Of a stretch of 64,000 nucleotides of DNA, positions 1 to 12,536 are shown piece by piece (position 1 is the first letter of the stretch; every line of letters starts with the position of its first letter). Where the stretch lies: contig NC_084887.1 in NCBI RefSeq assembly GCF_958979055.1, positions 35,008,620-35,072,619 of the forward strand, written 5' to 3'. The notes beneath the pieces are model-generated. The model was not told the origin of the DNA. It searched no databases and saw nothing but the letters and a program-made list of their open reading frames with translations. The position numbers were made by a program, and so were the translations under genes. This stretch comes from Alnus glutinosa (lineage: Eukaryota; Streptophyta; Magnoliopsida; Fagales; Betulaceae).

Positions 1-410
1 CTCTTTTTTGGATATATAGTTTTAAAGGTTTTGCTAGAAAATTACAATGTCATCTAGGTGCAATCTTGTGATACATCTAACTTAATCATAATTTGGTTAA
101 CTTTGTACTTGTCGCATTAGAATTTGTGATGGCTCCAACATGTTCTAAAATATTTCAGAACCTTTTTCATGCAATCTTGTGGCATCGTTAGCATAATTTT
201 TTTATTGATTTATTATCCACAATGCGGTATTGCGTGAATTATTTTTTGCCCTACCTGTAAGGTGGCACAGTGGTATAGAAGAGAATGAATAGTTTTTATT
301 TTATTCATTTCAAGCATGTTGATTGTCTATCATATATGATTTCTGCTGCAACTAGGGTATTAGGCTGCGTTGATTGTATAATTTATGCCTTCCTCTGTTG
401 TTATTTTCAG
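1..410 (+). other. SSRP1 intron, upstream part
   Basis: No open frame here matches SSRP1. The stretch is T-rich and ends in a clear acceptor (TTATTTTCAG just before 411), so it is read as the intron preceding the first visible exon. Confidence 0.7.
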
Positions 411-3400
411 GGAATATGCTGGCCTTTATGGTTGGTTCAAAGCAAGGATTTGAGGTATCTCTAGCAGATGTCTCACAAACTCAGCTTCAAGGGAAAAATG
501 ATGTAATCTTAGAGTTCCATGTGGATGACACAACCGGAGCTAATGAGGTTTGGGGGGTTTATTTGATGCTATATTTATTGAATGGGTTAGGTGTTCCCAC
601 TAATCTGATGTTCATGAACACATTGCTACCCACGGAACTGCTATATTCAAATTTAGGTTTTACTTCAGGCCCAATAAAAACGGTTTACTTGGAATAATAT
701 TATTCTAGATAACCTCAAATATTATGTTATTTTTTCTGAGTAGTTTATGTTATTATAACAGAAAGATTCATTGATGGAGATTAGTTTTCACATACCTAAT
801 TCCAACACCCAATTTGTTGGTGATGAGAATCGTCCTCCTGCTCAGGTTGGTTTCTCCTTGCTCCACAGTAAAATTGTGTGGTTTACTTGTGGTTGTTCAC
901 TGATGTCTTGTCCATCAACTGTGTTAGGTTTTCCGTGACAAAATCATGTCAATGGCAGATGTTGGTGCTGGAGGTGAAGAAGCTGTGGTTACCTTTGAGG
1001 GCATTGCAATCCTCACGCCAAGGTAGGTCTTGTGGGATGCTTAGATAGGAACAGATGCACACAGATACATGGTCATGGAGTATCCGTATTCCTCTGATTA
1101 CATGTTGATTTCGTATGCTCCTCTTTGATTCTATTTCTTCACTTCATCAATGTCTAATTTGCAGGGGCCGATACAATGTTGAACTTCATCTTTCATTCTT
1201 ACGGCTCCAAGGACAGGCTAATGATTTCAAAATTCAATACAGCAGCGTTGTTCGCCTGTTTTTACTTCCTAAGGTTTTCTTCTTGGGACTGATATATATA
1301 TGAGCTGATTAGAATGTTCAATTTACATTTTCTCTCTGCAAAGGCTTTAAAGATTATTATAACTGAAAGTGATAGGTGTATTTATATCATACTTTTATGA
1401 TTGCCTTCGATCAATTGATCAGTTCTGTTTTCTGTAATTGTATCCTGATCAGAATTTATATGGGCTTGTTCTGTGTTTATGCAGTCTAACCAGCCACATA
1501 CATTTGTAGTTGTGACTCTTGATCCACCAATCCGTAAAGGGCAAACTTTATACCCACATATTGTGCTGCAGGTAATTTGTCGGTTCATTGTATCTCTATG
1601 GGTTTCCTGTTATTGCTATGTTCTTATTATATGATTATCTTCATTCTTGTACAGTTTGAAACTGACTATGTAGTTGATAGCACCCTTTCGATAAACGATG
1701 ATCTATTGAACACCAAATACAAGGACAAGTTAGACCCATCATATAAGGTATGTTTTTCTTTTTCTTATTATTAGCTGTTTTGGTCCTGCTTATTTTTGTT
1801 TGTGTTGTGTATCCTGTCCAAACAAAGTGTAGTTGCATATTTATCATTGGAATCTCTATATGAGTTTTTTGGACCTGGGCCTGGGCCTGATAAACTCACA
1901 TGAGTCTCTGGTGGCTTGATTTGGACAAACAGGGGCTCATTCATGAAGTTTTCACTACGATAATGCGTGGCTTGTCCAGTGCCAAAGTTACTAAACCAGG
2001 AAAATTCCGAAGTTGTCAAGATGGTTATGCAGTGAAGTCATCATTGAAGGCTGAAGATGGGGTCCTGTATCCACTTGAAAAGAGTTTCTTCTTTCTACCA
2101 AAACCTCCTACACTTATCCTTCATGAAGAGGTACATCTTTTAACTTGTGCATACAAATAATGGATGATTGGTAGGCCAATATGTGTGATGGACATCAATT
2201 GGAGATGACCTTTTTCATATTTCTAATGATAGATTGAGTATGTGGAATTTGAGAGGCATGCTGCTGGTGGCTCAAATATGCATTACTTCGACCTTCTTAT
2301 AAGACTCAAAACTGAGCAAGAACATCTATTTCGGAACATCCAGAGAAACGAATACCATAATCTTTTTGACTTCATCAGGTTATTTTAATTTTCTTATCTC
2401 ATTTCATGGACACAGTCAATCGAGCTGTCTTCAAATTTTTACCTTTTGGCTATTCATGCAGTGGGAAGGGGTTGAAAATTATGAACCTGGGAGATGTCCA
2501 AACCGCAGATGGTGTTGCACGTGTTCTTCAGGATGAAGAAGATGATGCTGTCGACCCACATCTTGAGCGCATCAAGAATCTAGCTGGTGGAGATGAGAGT
2601 GATGAAGAGGTCAAATCTTTATAACTAATAGTTTGGTTTTATTTTTTGTTTTGTTTCTTTTTTCTTGGGGGATCTGCAGATGCATACTAGATTTTAATCT
2701 TTATGGTATTTTTAGAAAATGTGGGATCCCGATGCTCATAGTAATCTGTGTATGTGTGTTTATGTGTGCATGCATGGACGGGCTTAGATTTGGCTGTTCT
2801 AGTTGTTCAGTATGCATGCATGCATGGGTTAAATCTTTTGTTTTTTTCCCCACTGCTAAGCATGTACTAGACTTTGATCTTTATGGTTTATTTTTAGATG
2901 TGGATCCAGATGCTCATCGTAATCTCTCTCTGGGCATGTGTTTGATGTTGTGTTTGTGTGTTTCTTCATTTGTTTTTATCTCTAGTTTGTGTACAATTGT
3001 ATCTTGGTAGGCTTGTCTGCTTTTCCATGTCTCTTCATGTTCTTTTTCATAAGTGTATTTCAACATGGTGACTTTCTGCAGGATGAAGATTTTGTTATTG
3101 ACAAAGATGATGGAGGTTCTCCGACTGATGATTCTGGAGAGGAGGAATCTGATGCTAGTGAAAGTGGAGATGAGAAAGAGGCAAATCATTTTTTTACTTC
3201 TGTTTTATTTGCTCAAGTCTTATAAGAGGATTATCATTCAATTTTCTTCTGTTACTCTTTTCTGGTAAGTATTGTTTTTTCTTTTCTTTCTTTGAGTACT
3301 AACATCTAACGAATGCCAAATTTCAGAGGCCTGCAAAAAAAGAATCCAAAAAAGAGATTTCATCTTCCAAGGCATCTTCTTCTAAGAAGAAGTCTAAAGA

Positions 3401-4417
3401 TGGAGATGAAGAAGGTTCAAAGAAGAAGAAACAGAAAAGGAAAAAGGATCCAAATGCACCAAAGAGGGCGCTGTCCGGTTTCATGTTCTTCTCACAAATG
3501 GAAAGAGAGGTGAGTTTTCTGTGTTCTACGTTGATGACACTGATTGTGGCTTGGTAATATAATGCAATTTCAAGGAAAAAATGAAATTGGTTGGCATGGA
3601 CATGTTGGTTGTGTGGCTTGGGGAGAATATTCTTAGTCCGGCAGGCTTTTTATTATTTTCATATTTTTGTTTCAGTTAGAAGAAATATGCCCCCATACAG
3701 AACCTTTATTGATCTTTTTTCTTTTCTTTTCTTTGTAATTTATTAGATTATTTGAGTTCTGGTTGAGTGCATATGTATTTATGTCTAACATATGGATAAT
3801 AATCCTGGCTTGAACCTGACACACAGTCCTTGCACTCATGCTGCAACCCAAAGTCAGCCAGTTATATGTTGAGCTAATCTGTGAAAATCAATGTGACCAT
3901 AATATGAGAAAATAGAGTAATTTAGCACAGAAATTCATATTTATAAGATGGTCTCCAAACCTACTTATGTTTTCTCGTCAAGTCATAACTAGTAGTTATT
4001 GTTGTGCATGGGACCCGGGTAGGTTGCTAAGCTTAATAATTGTGTTGACCACAGAATATAAAGAAGAGCAACCCAGGAATCGCATTTACGGACGTGGGGA
4101 GAGTACTTGGAGATAAGTGGAAAAAGATGACAGGTATGCATGGTTTAACTAAATAAATCGTTTCTTCTTGTAACTTTTTTTTTTTATCAGGATCTCTATA
4201 TGATTTGCCATCTATCTATAGCTTGTATTATTTAGTTTGCTTCACCACGTACATAACGCTTTTCCATTTTGTGTTGAATGTGGGTGCAGCTGAGGAGAAA
4301 GAGCCATATGAAGCAAAGGCTCGTCAAGACAAAAAACGTTACAAGGATGAAATCAGTGGCTACAAGAACCCACAACCAATGAATATAGATTCAGGGAATG
4401 AATCTGATAGCGCATAG
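411..4417 (+). CDS. SSRP1: FACT complex subunit SSRP1 (HMG-box), 5' end outside window
   Basis: SSRP1 pairs with SPT16 to form FACT, the histone chaperone that loosens and rebuilds nucleosomes during transcription and replication in the nucleus. The window holds 13 exons: 411-547, 762-845, 928-1022, 1165-1273, 1485-1571, 1655-1747, 1933-2130, 2233-2378, 2462-2609, 3082-3180, 3327-3509, 4055-4133 and 4290-4417. They join in frame to about 527 residues of a family that is usually about 640 long; the N-terminal part lies left of the window. Order seen: SSRP1/POB3 PH-like domains ([39 protein letters not shown]), an acidic stretch rich in Asp/Glu/Ser, a Lys-rich basic linker, one HMG box ([17 protein letters not shown] to DKKRYKDEI), and the short plant tail ending NESDSA. 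The intron after 3180 begins with GC instead of GT. Identification is very secure; the first visible exon starts in mid-codon. Confidence 0.96.
2680..2960 (+). repeat. Diverged direct duplication inside SSRP1 intron 9
   Basis: Two similar segments sit about 180-190 bp apart, near 2680-2770 and 2860-2960. Both carry a 'tactaga-tttatct' start, a 'ctttatggt' block, a 'gtgggatcc/gtggatcc' block and 'gatgctcat-gtaatct', then a GT-rich tail. They lie within the 2610-3081 intron and do not affect the coding exons. Confidence 0.65.
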
Positions 4418-6159
4418 ATTAACTTGGATAATACTATCCTCAGTTTTTCTCCATGTGTTATATCAATCGGCTCATTTGTAGGATTAAATATCTTTGTAAA
4501 TCTAATCCCGTATTTGGTTCGGAAGCTTCTTTCTTTGTTTCCTTGATTTGCTAAATGAGTTATGAATTCTCACTTCCTGTTTAATAGTAGTTCTAGATAC
4601 TTTTGAGCATGCATTGTTCCGCGCACATGTTCGGGCTACCCCTTGAAACCATAACCTTGTAAGCACTCAGCTTGTTGGGTTTTAGTTTATGCGTGTTCAA
4701 GAAGCTGTTGTTATGGTAGCTTATATTGACTAGATAATGCAGATGTTAGAAATAAAATTGTTATGTACAATGGAATAGAGCAGTACCTTATCTATACTGT
4801 GATCAAATATTGTTTCACGTGATTCTCTAATAAACCTCTTTCTTGGCAGTGGAATATACTACCAAAGAGTATTGGAGTAATATTTACAAAATCCAGTCTA
4901 GAAGCACTGGAAAAGTTGAGAATTGTCTTTTTTTCAATTTCTTATCTCAACCCATTTAATAGGAGATTATATATAGTCTCACCCAGTTGATGGGGATAAA
5001 GCAGTTTGGAGCAGTTACTCTGTAGAAAAAATAACTGAAAGAATAACGCATGTTAGATATAATTGAACCAGTTATATTTTACAAGCCAAGTGTGTATCGC
5101 CTTGCTTGAGTATTGAGGGGTGTGCCATGTGGACGCCTCCTGATATTCAACATCTTCCACTCAGACGCAATAGGCACGTACCGGTCATGCATCTTTCAAT
5201 GTATTTTTTGTTATTCATACTTGCAAACAGATTGCGACTACTGAGAACACCTACATAAAAAAGTACATAAAAAAGTTGGAGCACTATACCAAATCTTTAT
5301 GAAAAAGACAAGAAAAAAAAAAAAAAAAAAGTTCTCAACAGCAGAGAACGACGGTGAAGCATAAAGTAGATGGTGCTATATTGTTGCACACCATGTTAAA
5401 AAATATGATAATCACATGATTTTCAATTCCAATCGACCGCTAGAAGCCTTGTACTCATCGGATTTTCTGTCAAGTTGCAAGTTGAAATCTAGATTTGTTG
5501 GTCTCTTGTCGCATTCTTGTTTTTATTCTTTGTGGCAAACTCGCATATTACAGGTTAGGTACGTGATAAGGGGATCAATAAATGTGTTAAAGGGAAACCG
5601 GCGAGGAAGAAAAAGAAAAAGGGCCATATCCTGCAAAGGTCGGGTTCTTGTCACCGTTCCACTGCATGGTATCACCGTATCAGAATCAGATTCCTATTGG
5701 ATTTGATCTTATCATAATTTCATTCAGCATGTTTTGTCTCAAAAAGTTGAGACATATTCTTCGGAACACCTTCACTAGGGCAAGTGCCTGAATAAATGTC
5801 GTAGACTTATCCGACATTTAGTTTAATTCTCTAGCATGAATGTCTGCTCCGATTGAAACACCTAGAGAGACGAGATTACCAAGCTGTTAATTCTTAGGGA
5901 GCTTTAAGTAATCTCATACTAGCTAGTATCTGATGCCTTGGTCAGGTGACCCTTCGGCATCAACAATTTCAGCAATTATTTCATTTACTCTTTTTCAGTA
6001 AGCAGACTTCACATGCCTTTCATTAGTTATAGTTTCTGCTAATCTGTTTGGAAAATGTTAGACCTACAAGATTTGTTGACACAGGGATGACACATGTAAT
6101 CCCTGTTATTGGAGGGTGTTAATATTTTTTAGTTGTTGACATGACTTCAATCGTATGCT
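4418..6159. other. Intergenic, SSRP1 3' side
   Basis: The SSRP1 3' untranslated region should occupy the first few hundred bases. Beyond that there is AT-rich sequence with one poly-A run near 5311. The one longer open frame (5416-5706) has a random-looking composition and no recognisable domain. I see no other gene. Confidence 0.5.
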
Positions 6160-6483
6160 TGTTAAAGTGTTTTACATCGTCAAGAGATATATGATTTAGG
6201 GACTTTATAAGTTATAGACACCCCTCCTCTCTTAAAGCGTCTTTTGAGAGTGAGTAAGGCTCATGAACTTTTACATGGTATTAGAGCGGGTTCCTTAAAC
6301 AATAACGGGCATTTTCCTCCCTATGTTGAACATGTGTTTGACCAAAGTTGTCACATGTGAAGGGACGTGTTAAAGCATCCCACATCGCCAAGAAATACAT
6401 GACCTTATGATTTTACAAGTTATGAACATCCTTCCTCTCTTAAGGTGTCTTTTAAGAGTGAGTAAGACTCATGAATTTTTACA
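6160..6483 (+). mobile_element. TRIM (miniature LTR retrotransposon), complete, with target duplication
   Basis: Two direct terminal repeats of 116 bp each, at 6160-6275 and 6368-6483, start TGTTAAAG and end TTTTTACA or CTTTTACA. Directly after the left repeat is a primer-binding site resembling the initiator-tRNA-Met complement (TGGTATTAGAGC, 6276-6287). A purine-rich tract (GAAGGGACG) precedes the right repeat. The whole unit is flanked by the 5-bp duplication ATGCT (6155-6159 and 6484-6488). Only about 90 bp lie between the repeats and there is no coding capacity, so it must have been mobilised in trans. The repeats differ at many positions, so the insertion is not very recent. Confidence 0.9.
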
Positions 6484-6488
6484 ATGCT

Positions 6489-6918
6489 GACACATGACAA
6501 TTAATTATAAAAGAGTTGCAGGTAGAAACATGAAATTGAGCCAATTAACCAAAAAGATTCAAAAACTATGATGGGGCAGATTACAAATAAATCAACAAAC
6601 TCTATACACCAAGTGAGCTAATAGATTAGTCGGTATTCTTCTTCCTTCCGTCCTGATAAAGTTCATTGAACCTTACTCTTCCACAAAAGGCACCTTAAGA
6701 AAAGAAGTTTGCTCAAAGCTTATAAAACTCACAACCAAGACATACCTTAGCAAGTGAGACTCCTCTTTAACACACGTCCTACTCCAATCTCTCTCCTTTT
6801 CCTCTCTTTAATTTTCCATTAACCAACAAAAAAAAAAAAAAAAAACATGAACATGAACATGAACATGAAATGGTTTTCTGTCCCTCACTCATTTAGTAAG
6901 TCATCCTGCAAACATTTT
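6489..6918. other. Intergenic, pectate lyase 3' side
   Basis: This should contain the pectate lyase 3' untranslated region (minus strand). It includes a poly-A run at 6828-6845 followed by a short hexamer repeat (ACATGA units, 6846-6869). Nothing else was recognised. Confidence 0.45.
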
Positions 6919-9238
6919 CTAACAAGGTCGGCGGAGCTTGCAGTTGAGTGAACCTGAAAAGCGTGTCAGCCTAGCGACGAATGTCCCGGGCTTCGCCTTG
7001 ATCATGTCCAGCCTGCCAAATGGCTTACTCTTGCTAGGGTTTCCAGATTCAACAAAGAATGCTCCGTTCATCATAAGATCTCCTTTTGATCTCCACGTCC
7101 AGCTCTTCCATACGCTCTCTTGGGCATAGTCCCTCTTTGTCACCTAAAACACCCAAAACCAAAAATTTGAACGGGAGGATTGACATTGCAAAAAATTGAA
7201 AGATTATGACTTAAACTAAAACTTTTTTAAAATTTAATGGTATGATTGCAAAAATATAGAAAATAATAAGTTATAAATGAAGTTTTTTCTAAATTTAATT
7301 TCTCAAAGGAATATACCTCCTTTGCGGCAAGGTCGGGTGGAGCTATAAACCGGTTTCCCTCGCTTATAATAGTGGGATGTTGGCTACCTCCAATGGCATA
7401 CATAAGCCAGTGAGTGTAGTCATTGTTAACCACATGGACGAAACCCCATCTACATCTTGGCATCCTTTGCACCAACCCCCTTCCGAAATGGTTGAATGCC
7501 ACTGTGATTTGCATTATAGAATCGCCGGCATACGTGTCACTTGCGCCAAACAGCATCACCTGCATGCATCATCACAAAATTCATGAACTTCTTCGTCATA
7601 TATATATATATACTCACACACAAAGATGAATATAAGATTATATAAATTAATTTTAACCCGGCTCATTCAATTAAGTGGGTCAAACTCCTCAATTTTAATC
7701 CTTTAATTTTATGTTGAATTTGTGTCGGGTTTGCGAATCGTGTCAAAAATTGTTAGAGCCCTAATGAATACTATGTAGACGTGAAAAAATTAAGTTACAT
7801 CATTATGACGGGTGAAGTGGCCGTTTGAGATGGTGATGGCCGTGGACCCTTGAATGACATCAATAAGACCATCCTGGCAATTGGACATAGAAAGATGATC
7901 AAGCCAAACGTTTGTCGATCCGAAGATAGAAATCCCATCTCCATCACTCCTCGTTCGAATCCCAACATGGTCCACGGAGTCCCTAATCATGCCACCGCCA
8001 GATGAAACAATGTCGTGGATGTGTAGCCCATGAATAATCACATTCTTCGCGAACTGTATGGAAATGCCGGCACCATATGCAATGTGGACGTTGGCGCCAC
8101 GCGCGTCGATGGTCTTATGCGAGGTCACCAACAACTCTTCAGAAAGCTTGATGACCATGTTGTGTGCGAATATGATCCACAAGGGCTTCTTCTGGATCAT
8201 GGCATGGCGGAGAGTCCCCGATTTTGGGTTCACCATGTAGTTATCTGAGGGATCAGTGACAATGTAGTATTTTCCTCGCTGCCCACCAGTAGTCTTGCGG
8301 CCAAACCCGAGGACACATTTTGCCAACCTCTTGCGATTCTTAGCCCAATTTTTTCGGCACCGCCAGCACCGGTCAATAGGGTTTGTAGCTAAGCACTTGC
8401 CTGAGTATTTCCTTAGGTGCCTCCTTGTGCTGTTGGTCCCCTCCAAGGCCCTGCATGTACCACAAAAAGTCACAACAGATATTATTATCTACATATATCT
8501 TATATATTATATGTTTTTTATGAACACCTTTAATATGTTTGTTTGTATTGCTAACACTACCTTTATATCTAATTGTTATATTTATTAATTTTAATTCAAA
8601 ATCAACAATTTGAACTGGAGATATTCATTAAAAATAATATATTAAAAGTTAGAATTTAAATTATTTTTCACTCACAACTTTTATATGTATTACACCCATG
8701 TATTAATCCATTGGAGTTCACATGTCTAATTGTCTAAATGAGTGAGCCTCACACCTCGAACTACTAGGATATTTATTCAGGTAGGCAGATTCCATCGAAA
8801 CTCTCTCTCATTAACGGTTCGGACATATTGTAATTCGATGAATGAGTTACGGTCAATTCGCCGATATTCACTTTACACGTTCAATTAATACTTACGATGT
8901 ATCTTTAGCTTTTCAAAGTTACTAATTAATTTTTTTTAAAAAAAATAATAATAATAATAAAGATACGGTAAAATATTGGATAAGTTTGAAAAATGTGACT
9001 CTAATAAAGGAGTAAGAAATACAGAGATTGATTATTGGATTAATTACTCATTAACACGGGAGTTGAGTTGCTCGGTGATTTCTTCGGGGTTTGGTTGGTA
9101 GGCCTTGAGGGCATCCTTCTTCGCTTCCTCAGATTTATGCTGCCAAAATGTGTCGAATTCAGCAATATGGGCCCGGAGGCTTGGGACTATTACGGCGAAG
9201 GAAACGAAAAGAATGAGAGTTAGCCGAGTTGTCGCCAT
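6919..9238 (-). CDS. Pectate lyase, polysaccharide lyase family 1, pollen type
   Basis: Predicted secreted enzyme that cleaves de-esterified pectin (polygalacturonate) by beta-elimination in the wall, with calcium. Four exons on the minus strand, 9238-9048, 8450-7799, 7559-7317 and 7143-6919, give 436 residues, normal for the family. Residues 1-24 form a signal peptide ([14 protein letters not shown]...). Next come the Pec_lyase_N region (HIAEFDTFW...), a cysteine-rich segment ([13 protein letters not shown]) and the PL1 core. Motifs seen are [49 protein letters not shown] and the catalytic-arginine region [20 protein letters not shown]. An upstream in-frame ATG at 9305-9307 is possible, but the chosen start places the signal peptide at the N-terminus. 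The family includes Arabidopsis At5g15110 and At3g01270 and the LAT56/LAT59 pollen proteins; expression here is inferred. Confidence 0.94.
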
Positions 9239-10440
9239 TTCAGCTTCTTTTGTAATTAGTATGGCCAAGGTCTTGGAGTTCACCGGGAGCAGACCTTGGC
9301 AGACCAACCGATGGATAGAAGGCTAAGTTTCTAGGGTGGCAACATGGGCTGGATTGCTCCAAGCTATTACTGGAATACAATGGAGGTGATTAAATAGTAG
9401 AGCAAGGAGGATAATGGTCGAATATGGAAAGCGGAGATTCAGGGGAACCGTCCTCTTCCAACTGTTTGACTATCCAAAAATTTGTCAAGAAAGCGATCAA
9501 TTCACCGTCAAAGCCCTGGCAACTCCTATTTTGTGATGGGTTGACCCTCAAAGCAGGGTGTTTCTTTTCTTTTCTTTTCTTTTCTGTTTTCAAACTAGGG
9601 TTTGAAATTTAATTTTGAATGCACAATAATTGGTATGCACTAGAATTGTCCCCCGTAGACTCAAATACTGGTGGTTGCCATTGCCAACAGCATTTTTTAC
9701 ATGGTTTAATTATAAATTGAAATCTTTTACAATTGGCTGTTTGAATTGTATCATGACCTGTTTGGAGTAGGTGGCTCTGTAGCCCTCCTCTTTGAAATAC
9801 GGACAACCTTCGACCCCTACAATTGGGGTGACTAAAGAACAGGTGAGTCTCGCACTTCAAGCAGTTCAAGACAGATAGATCTCACAATCTTATTTTTATG
9901 GGTTGTCTGAATTGCAGTATAAGTGGCTGGTGAGCTTTGCAACCCATTCTCTAAATGCAATTCAGGCACCTCAATTGTAGGCATTCCTCATTCCGTAATA
10001 ACCCATTTTTTTTAAAAAAAAAAAGTAAATAAATAAATAAAAAGAAGCTCATGTTCCAATAATATTATCCAACCATAATGAACCATTAGGATATGAGACA
10101 TTTTGAATTGGGACTGAAGGACTGGGATTGACTCATTTTGACGGGTTATAAGTTTTATAGCCATCTTGTCCAAACTGTCTATTGTCTGTTTTGTTTTCCT
10201 CTCCTTCTTCTTCTTCTTCTTTTTTTTTTTTTAAAAAAAAAAAAATCCAATATTATAATTTATCCCTAAAACATATTAAACGTATAGAATTTAGTGAAAC
10301 TAACCAATGGATTACAATCTCCCAATTCCTACCATTTACATACCAAAACCTCGTTCCGTTAGGAAATCTCGTTAAATCGGACGGAATATTCAATTTTTAG
10401 ACATTAAATTTTGTTTAAAGACAATAACTTCAAACAGTAA

Positions 10441-10487
<47 letters not shown>

Positions 10488-11740
10488 CCTTTTCCTTTTT
10501 TTTCTTTTTTTTTAATTGTTTGATTTTAAGGTATTATATGTAAATTTGAAACTTGAGTTAAGGTATTTGAGTCTTTTCACGAATTTGACTGACGGAATGG
10601 GAGTTTTAATATGTAAATGGTAGTTCAATGCTCTCTTTTGGTTGAGGTGTCAGTTCGTGGTATTATATTGACAATGACCAATAGTTGATGGAAGAAAATG
10701 TAATTACTCAAAAAAATAATAATAATAGTTTTCACATTTATGTCACGTCAGAATACTTTTTCAAATCAAACTCAATATACAAAATACTCATAAAAACACC
10801 AAAAAAAAAAAAAAAAAAATCATCTTTATGTTACATTACAACACTTTTTCAATCCAAAACAAAAATCATCACTCTTTTGTTAGCTTTTTACCAAAAGTTA
10901 TGTTTAGTTAAGGGTAGAGGGTAAGGGTTGGGTGTCCCGTGTCCGTGTGCCTTCTTTCATCGCTCAAGGATTTTCAAACTCCGCCATGGCATGGCCATGA
11001 TTTCAAGATAATCTCAAGCATTTATAACTCTTCAAATGATTCCGATAAGGAGTTATTTATTCTAGAAAGATGTGTTCACATAGGCATCAATCTAATATTG
11101 CGTTCATGTATAAGAAGGCGTTCTTTGGAGTATATATATGAAGCACCAAACTTTGATGCCATGAAAATGCTTGCAAGCATACAATATATGCCTGAATAGA
11201 ACTTTACTGTTTTTCACTCACACGTGTATATTCAATATATACACACGCAACAAAATAGAGAAAATGTTGTCGGTTGATTGCATTTTGTAAGAGTACTTTT
11301 GTAACGATCCTTGAAAAATGGCTAGTCACATCTGCATTATTATTTCAAAACGACTAATTAAGTTATAATTGGAGTTTCTTAGAATCGATTATAAAGTTCA
11401 GTCTCACATAATAAAGAACAAATTTGAAACTTAATATCGATCCATAAGCTCCTTTCATAATCTACCTACTCTATGTGGACTAATCATCTTCTCAATATGA
11501 GACCGGGTGTTACAACTTTAATAATATTTTCTCAAAATAATTTTGTCTCTAATTTATAAAAGTTGAAAGCATTAGCTAGAAACTATAGGCAATCGAATTA
11601 AATAGAAAGCAGCGAATCCCAATTACCGACTAAGAGACGCGTATAAAGCAATGAGAAACTAACATAACATTAGCATTTCTTGGGGAGGATAAGGATTCGA
11701 ATGAGTATTAAGCACTGGTCTACTTCCTTTATATTATTTA
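9239..11740. other. Intergenic, pectate lyase upstream region
   Basis: The first 150-200 bp upstream of the pectate lyase start hold its leader and a TATA-like stretch on the minus strand (around 9388-9397). The remainder is AT-rich, with homopolymer runs (10220-10245, 10475-10515, 10801-10818) and a TA repeat. Open frames at 10182, 10685 and 10939 show no conserved motif and are treated as chance. Confidence 0.45.
10445..10472. repeat. (TA)n microsatellite
   Basis: Uninterrupted TA dinucleotide run followed by a long poly-T stretch. Confidence 0.9.
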
Positions 11741-11913
11741 GGGTCCGTTTGGATTTGCGATTTCAAAACGTGCGATCTTTAAAAACACAGTTAAGCATTT
11801 GGTAAAATCACATGCTATTTTTTAAAAACGCATTTTTGAAGATACATTTTTGTGATTTTGATTTAAAATCACTTTTTTTTTTTTTGTCTGCAAAATTGCA
11901 TTACCAAACACCC
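11741..11913. mobile_element. hAT-like MITE, 'GGGTCCGTTTGG' family, copy 1
   Basis: Starts GGGTCCGTTTGGATTTGCGA and ends in the matching inverted end TTACCAAACACCC. The interior repeats AAAATCAC and TTTTTAAAAACGC blocks. Similar ends and internal words recur at 47021, 47535 and 48229. No clear target duplication is preserved, so the superfamily is inferred from the ends only. Confidence 0.65.
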
Positions 11914-12227
11914 TCTTATTACAGCTAAAGAAAGAGTTTGGCTAAAATTAAATGTGAATGGAACACAAGTAAAATGGAGAGGGCTGGAAAAGGTTTTCAG
12001 ATCAGGAAACTGGGTACGTTAGTCAATCTCGTGTGATGACATGTACCAATGGAGTTCAATACTAAATTGCTTTTCTAATAAATTAAAAATCATACTATGC
12101 AATATTCTTTTCTTTAATTAATAGAGCAGTGGGAGAATAAGAGTCTAGCCGCCACTGTCAGGATGATTCCATGCTTTTCTGGAATAGGAATTCTAGAATT
12201 TAATACACTTCAATGAAGGACAACAAA

Positions 12228-12234
<7 letters not shown>

Positions 12235-12278
<44 letters not shown>
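12235..12278. repeat. (TA)n microsatellite
   Basis: About 44 bp of TA dinucleotides directly abutting the 128-bp tandem duplication to its right. Confidence 0.9.
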
Positions 12279-12280
<2 letters not shown>

Positions 12281-12536
12281 TGCACTGATAATCACTGATC
12301 AACCAACATATTCATGTTAGCAGTTCAGTTGGATGGGAGAATTGGGCAGATTAATTATCATCCTCTTTTAAGCAGTTGGTTCCTGAGTCCTGATATTTGA
12401 TGAGGATATGCACTGATAATCACTGATCAACCAACATATTCATGTTAGCAGTTCAGTTGGATGGGAGAATTGAGCAGATTAATTATCATCCTCTTTTAAG
12501 CAGTTGGTTCCTGAGTCCTGATATTTGATGAGGATA
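12281..12536. repeat. 128-bp tandem duplication
   Basis: Two head-to-tail copies, 12281-12408 and 12409-12536. Both begin TGCACTGATAATCACTGATC and end TTTGATGAGGATA. I see a single substitution between them (GGGCAG versus GAGCAG), which points to a recent duplication. It lies between the pectate lyase and PIN genes and codes for nothing obvious. Confidence 0.92.

Noticed and set aside
2633-3225. Open frames in SSRP1 intron 9 and around the acidic exon
   Set aside because: They run through an intron with good donor and acceptor; only 3082-3180 matches SSRP1.
7377-8588. Plus-strand open frames opposite the pectate lyase
   Set aside because: Shadow frames of the minus-strand exons.
10939-11199. 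86-codon open frame between pectate lyase and PIN8
   Set aside because: No family signature and no plausible exons nearby; kept only as intergenic.
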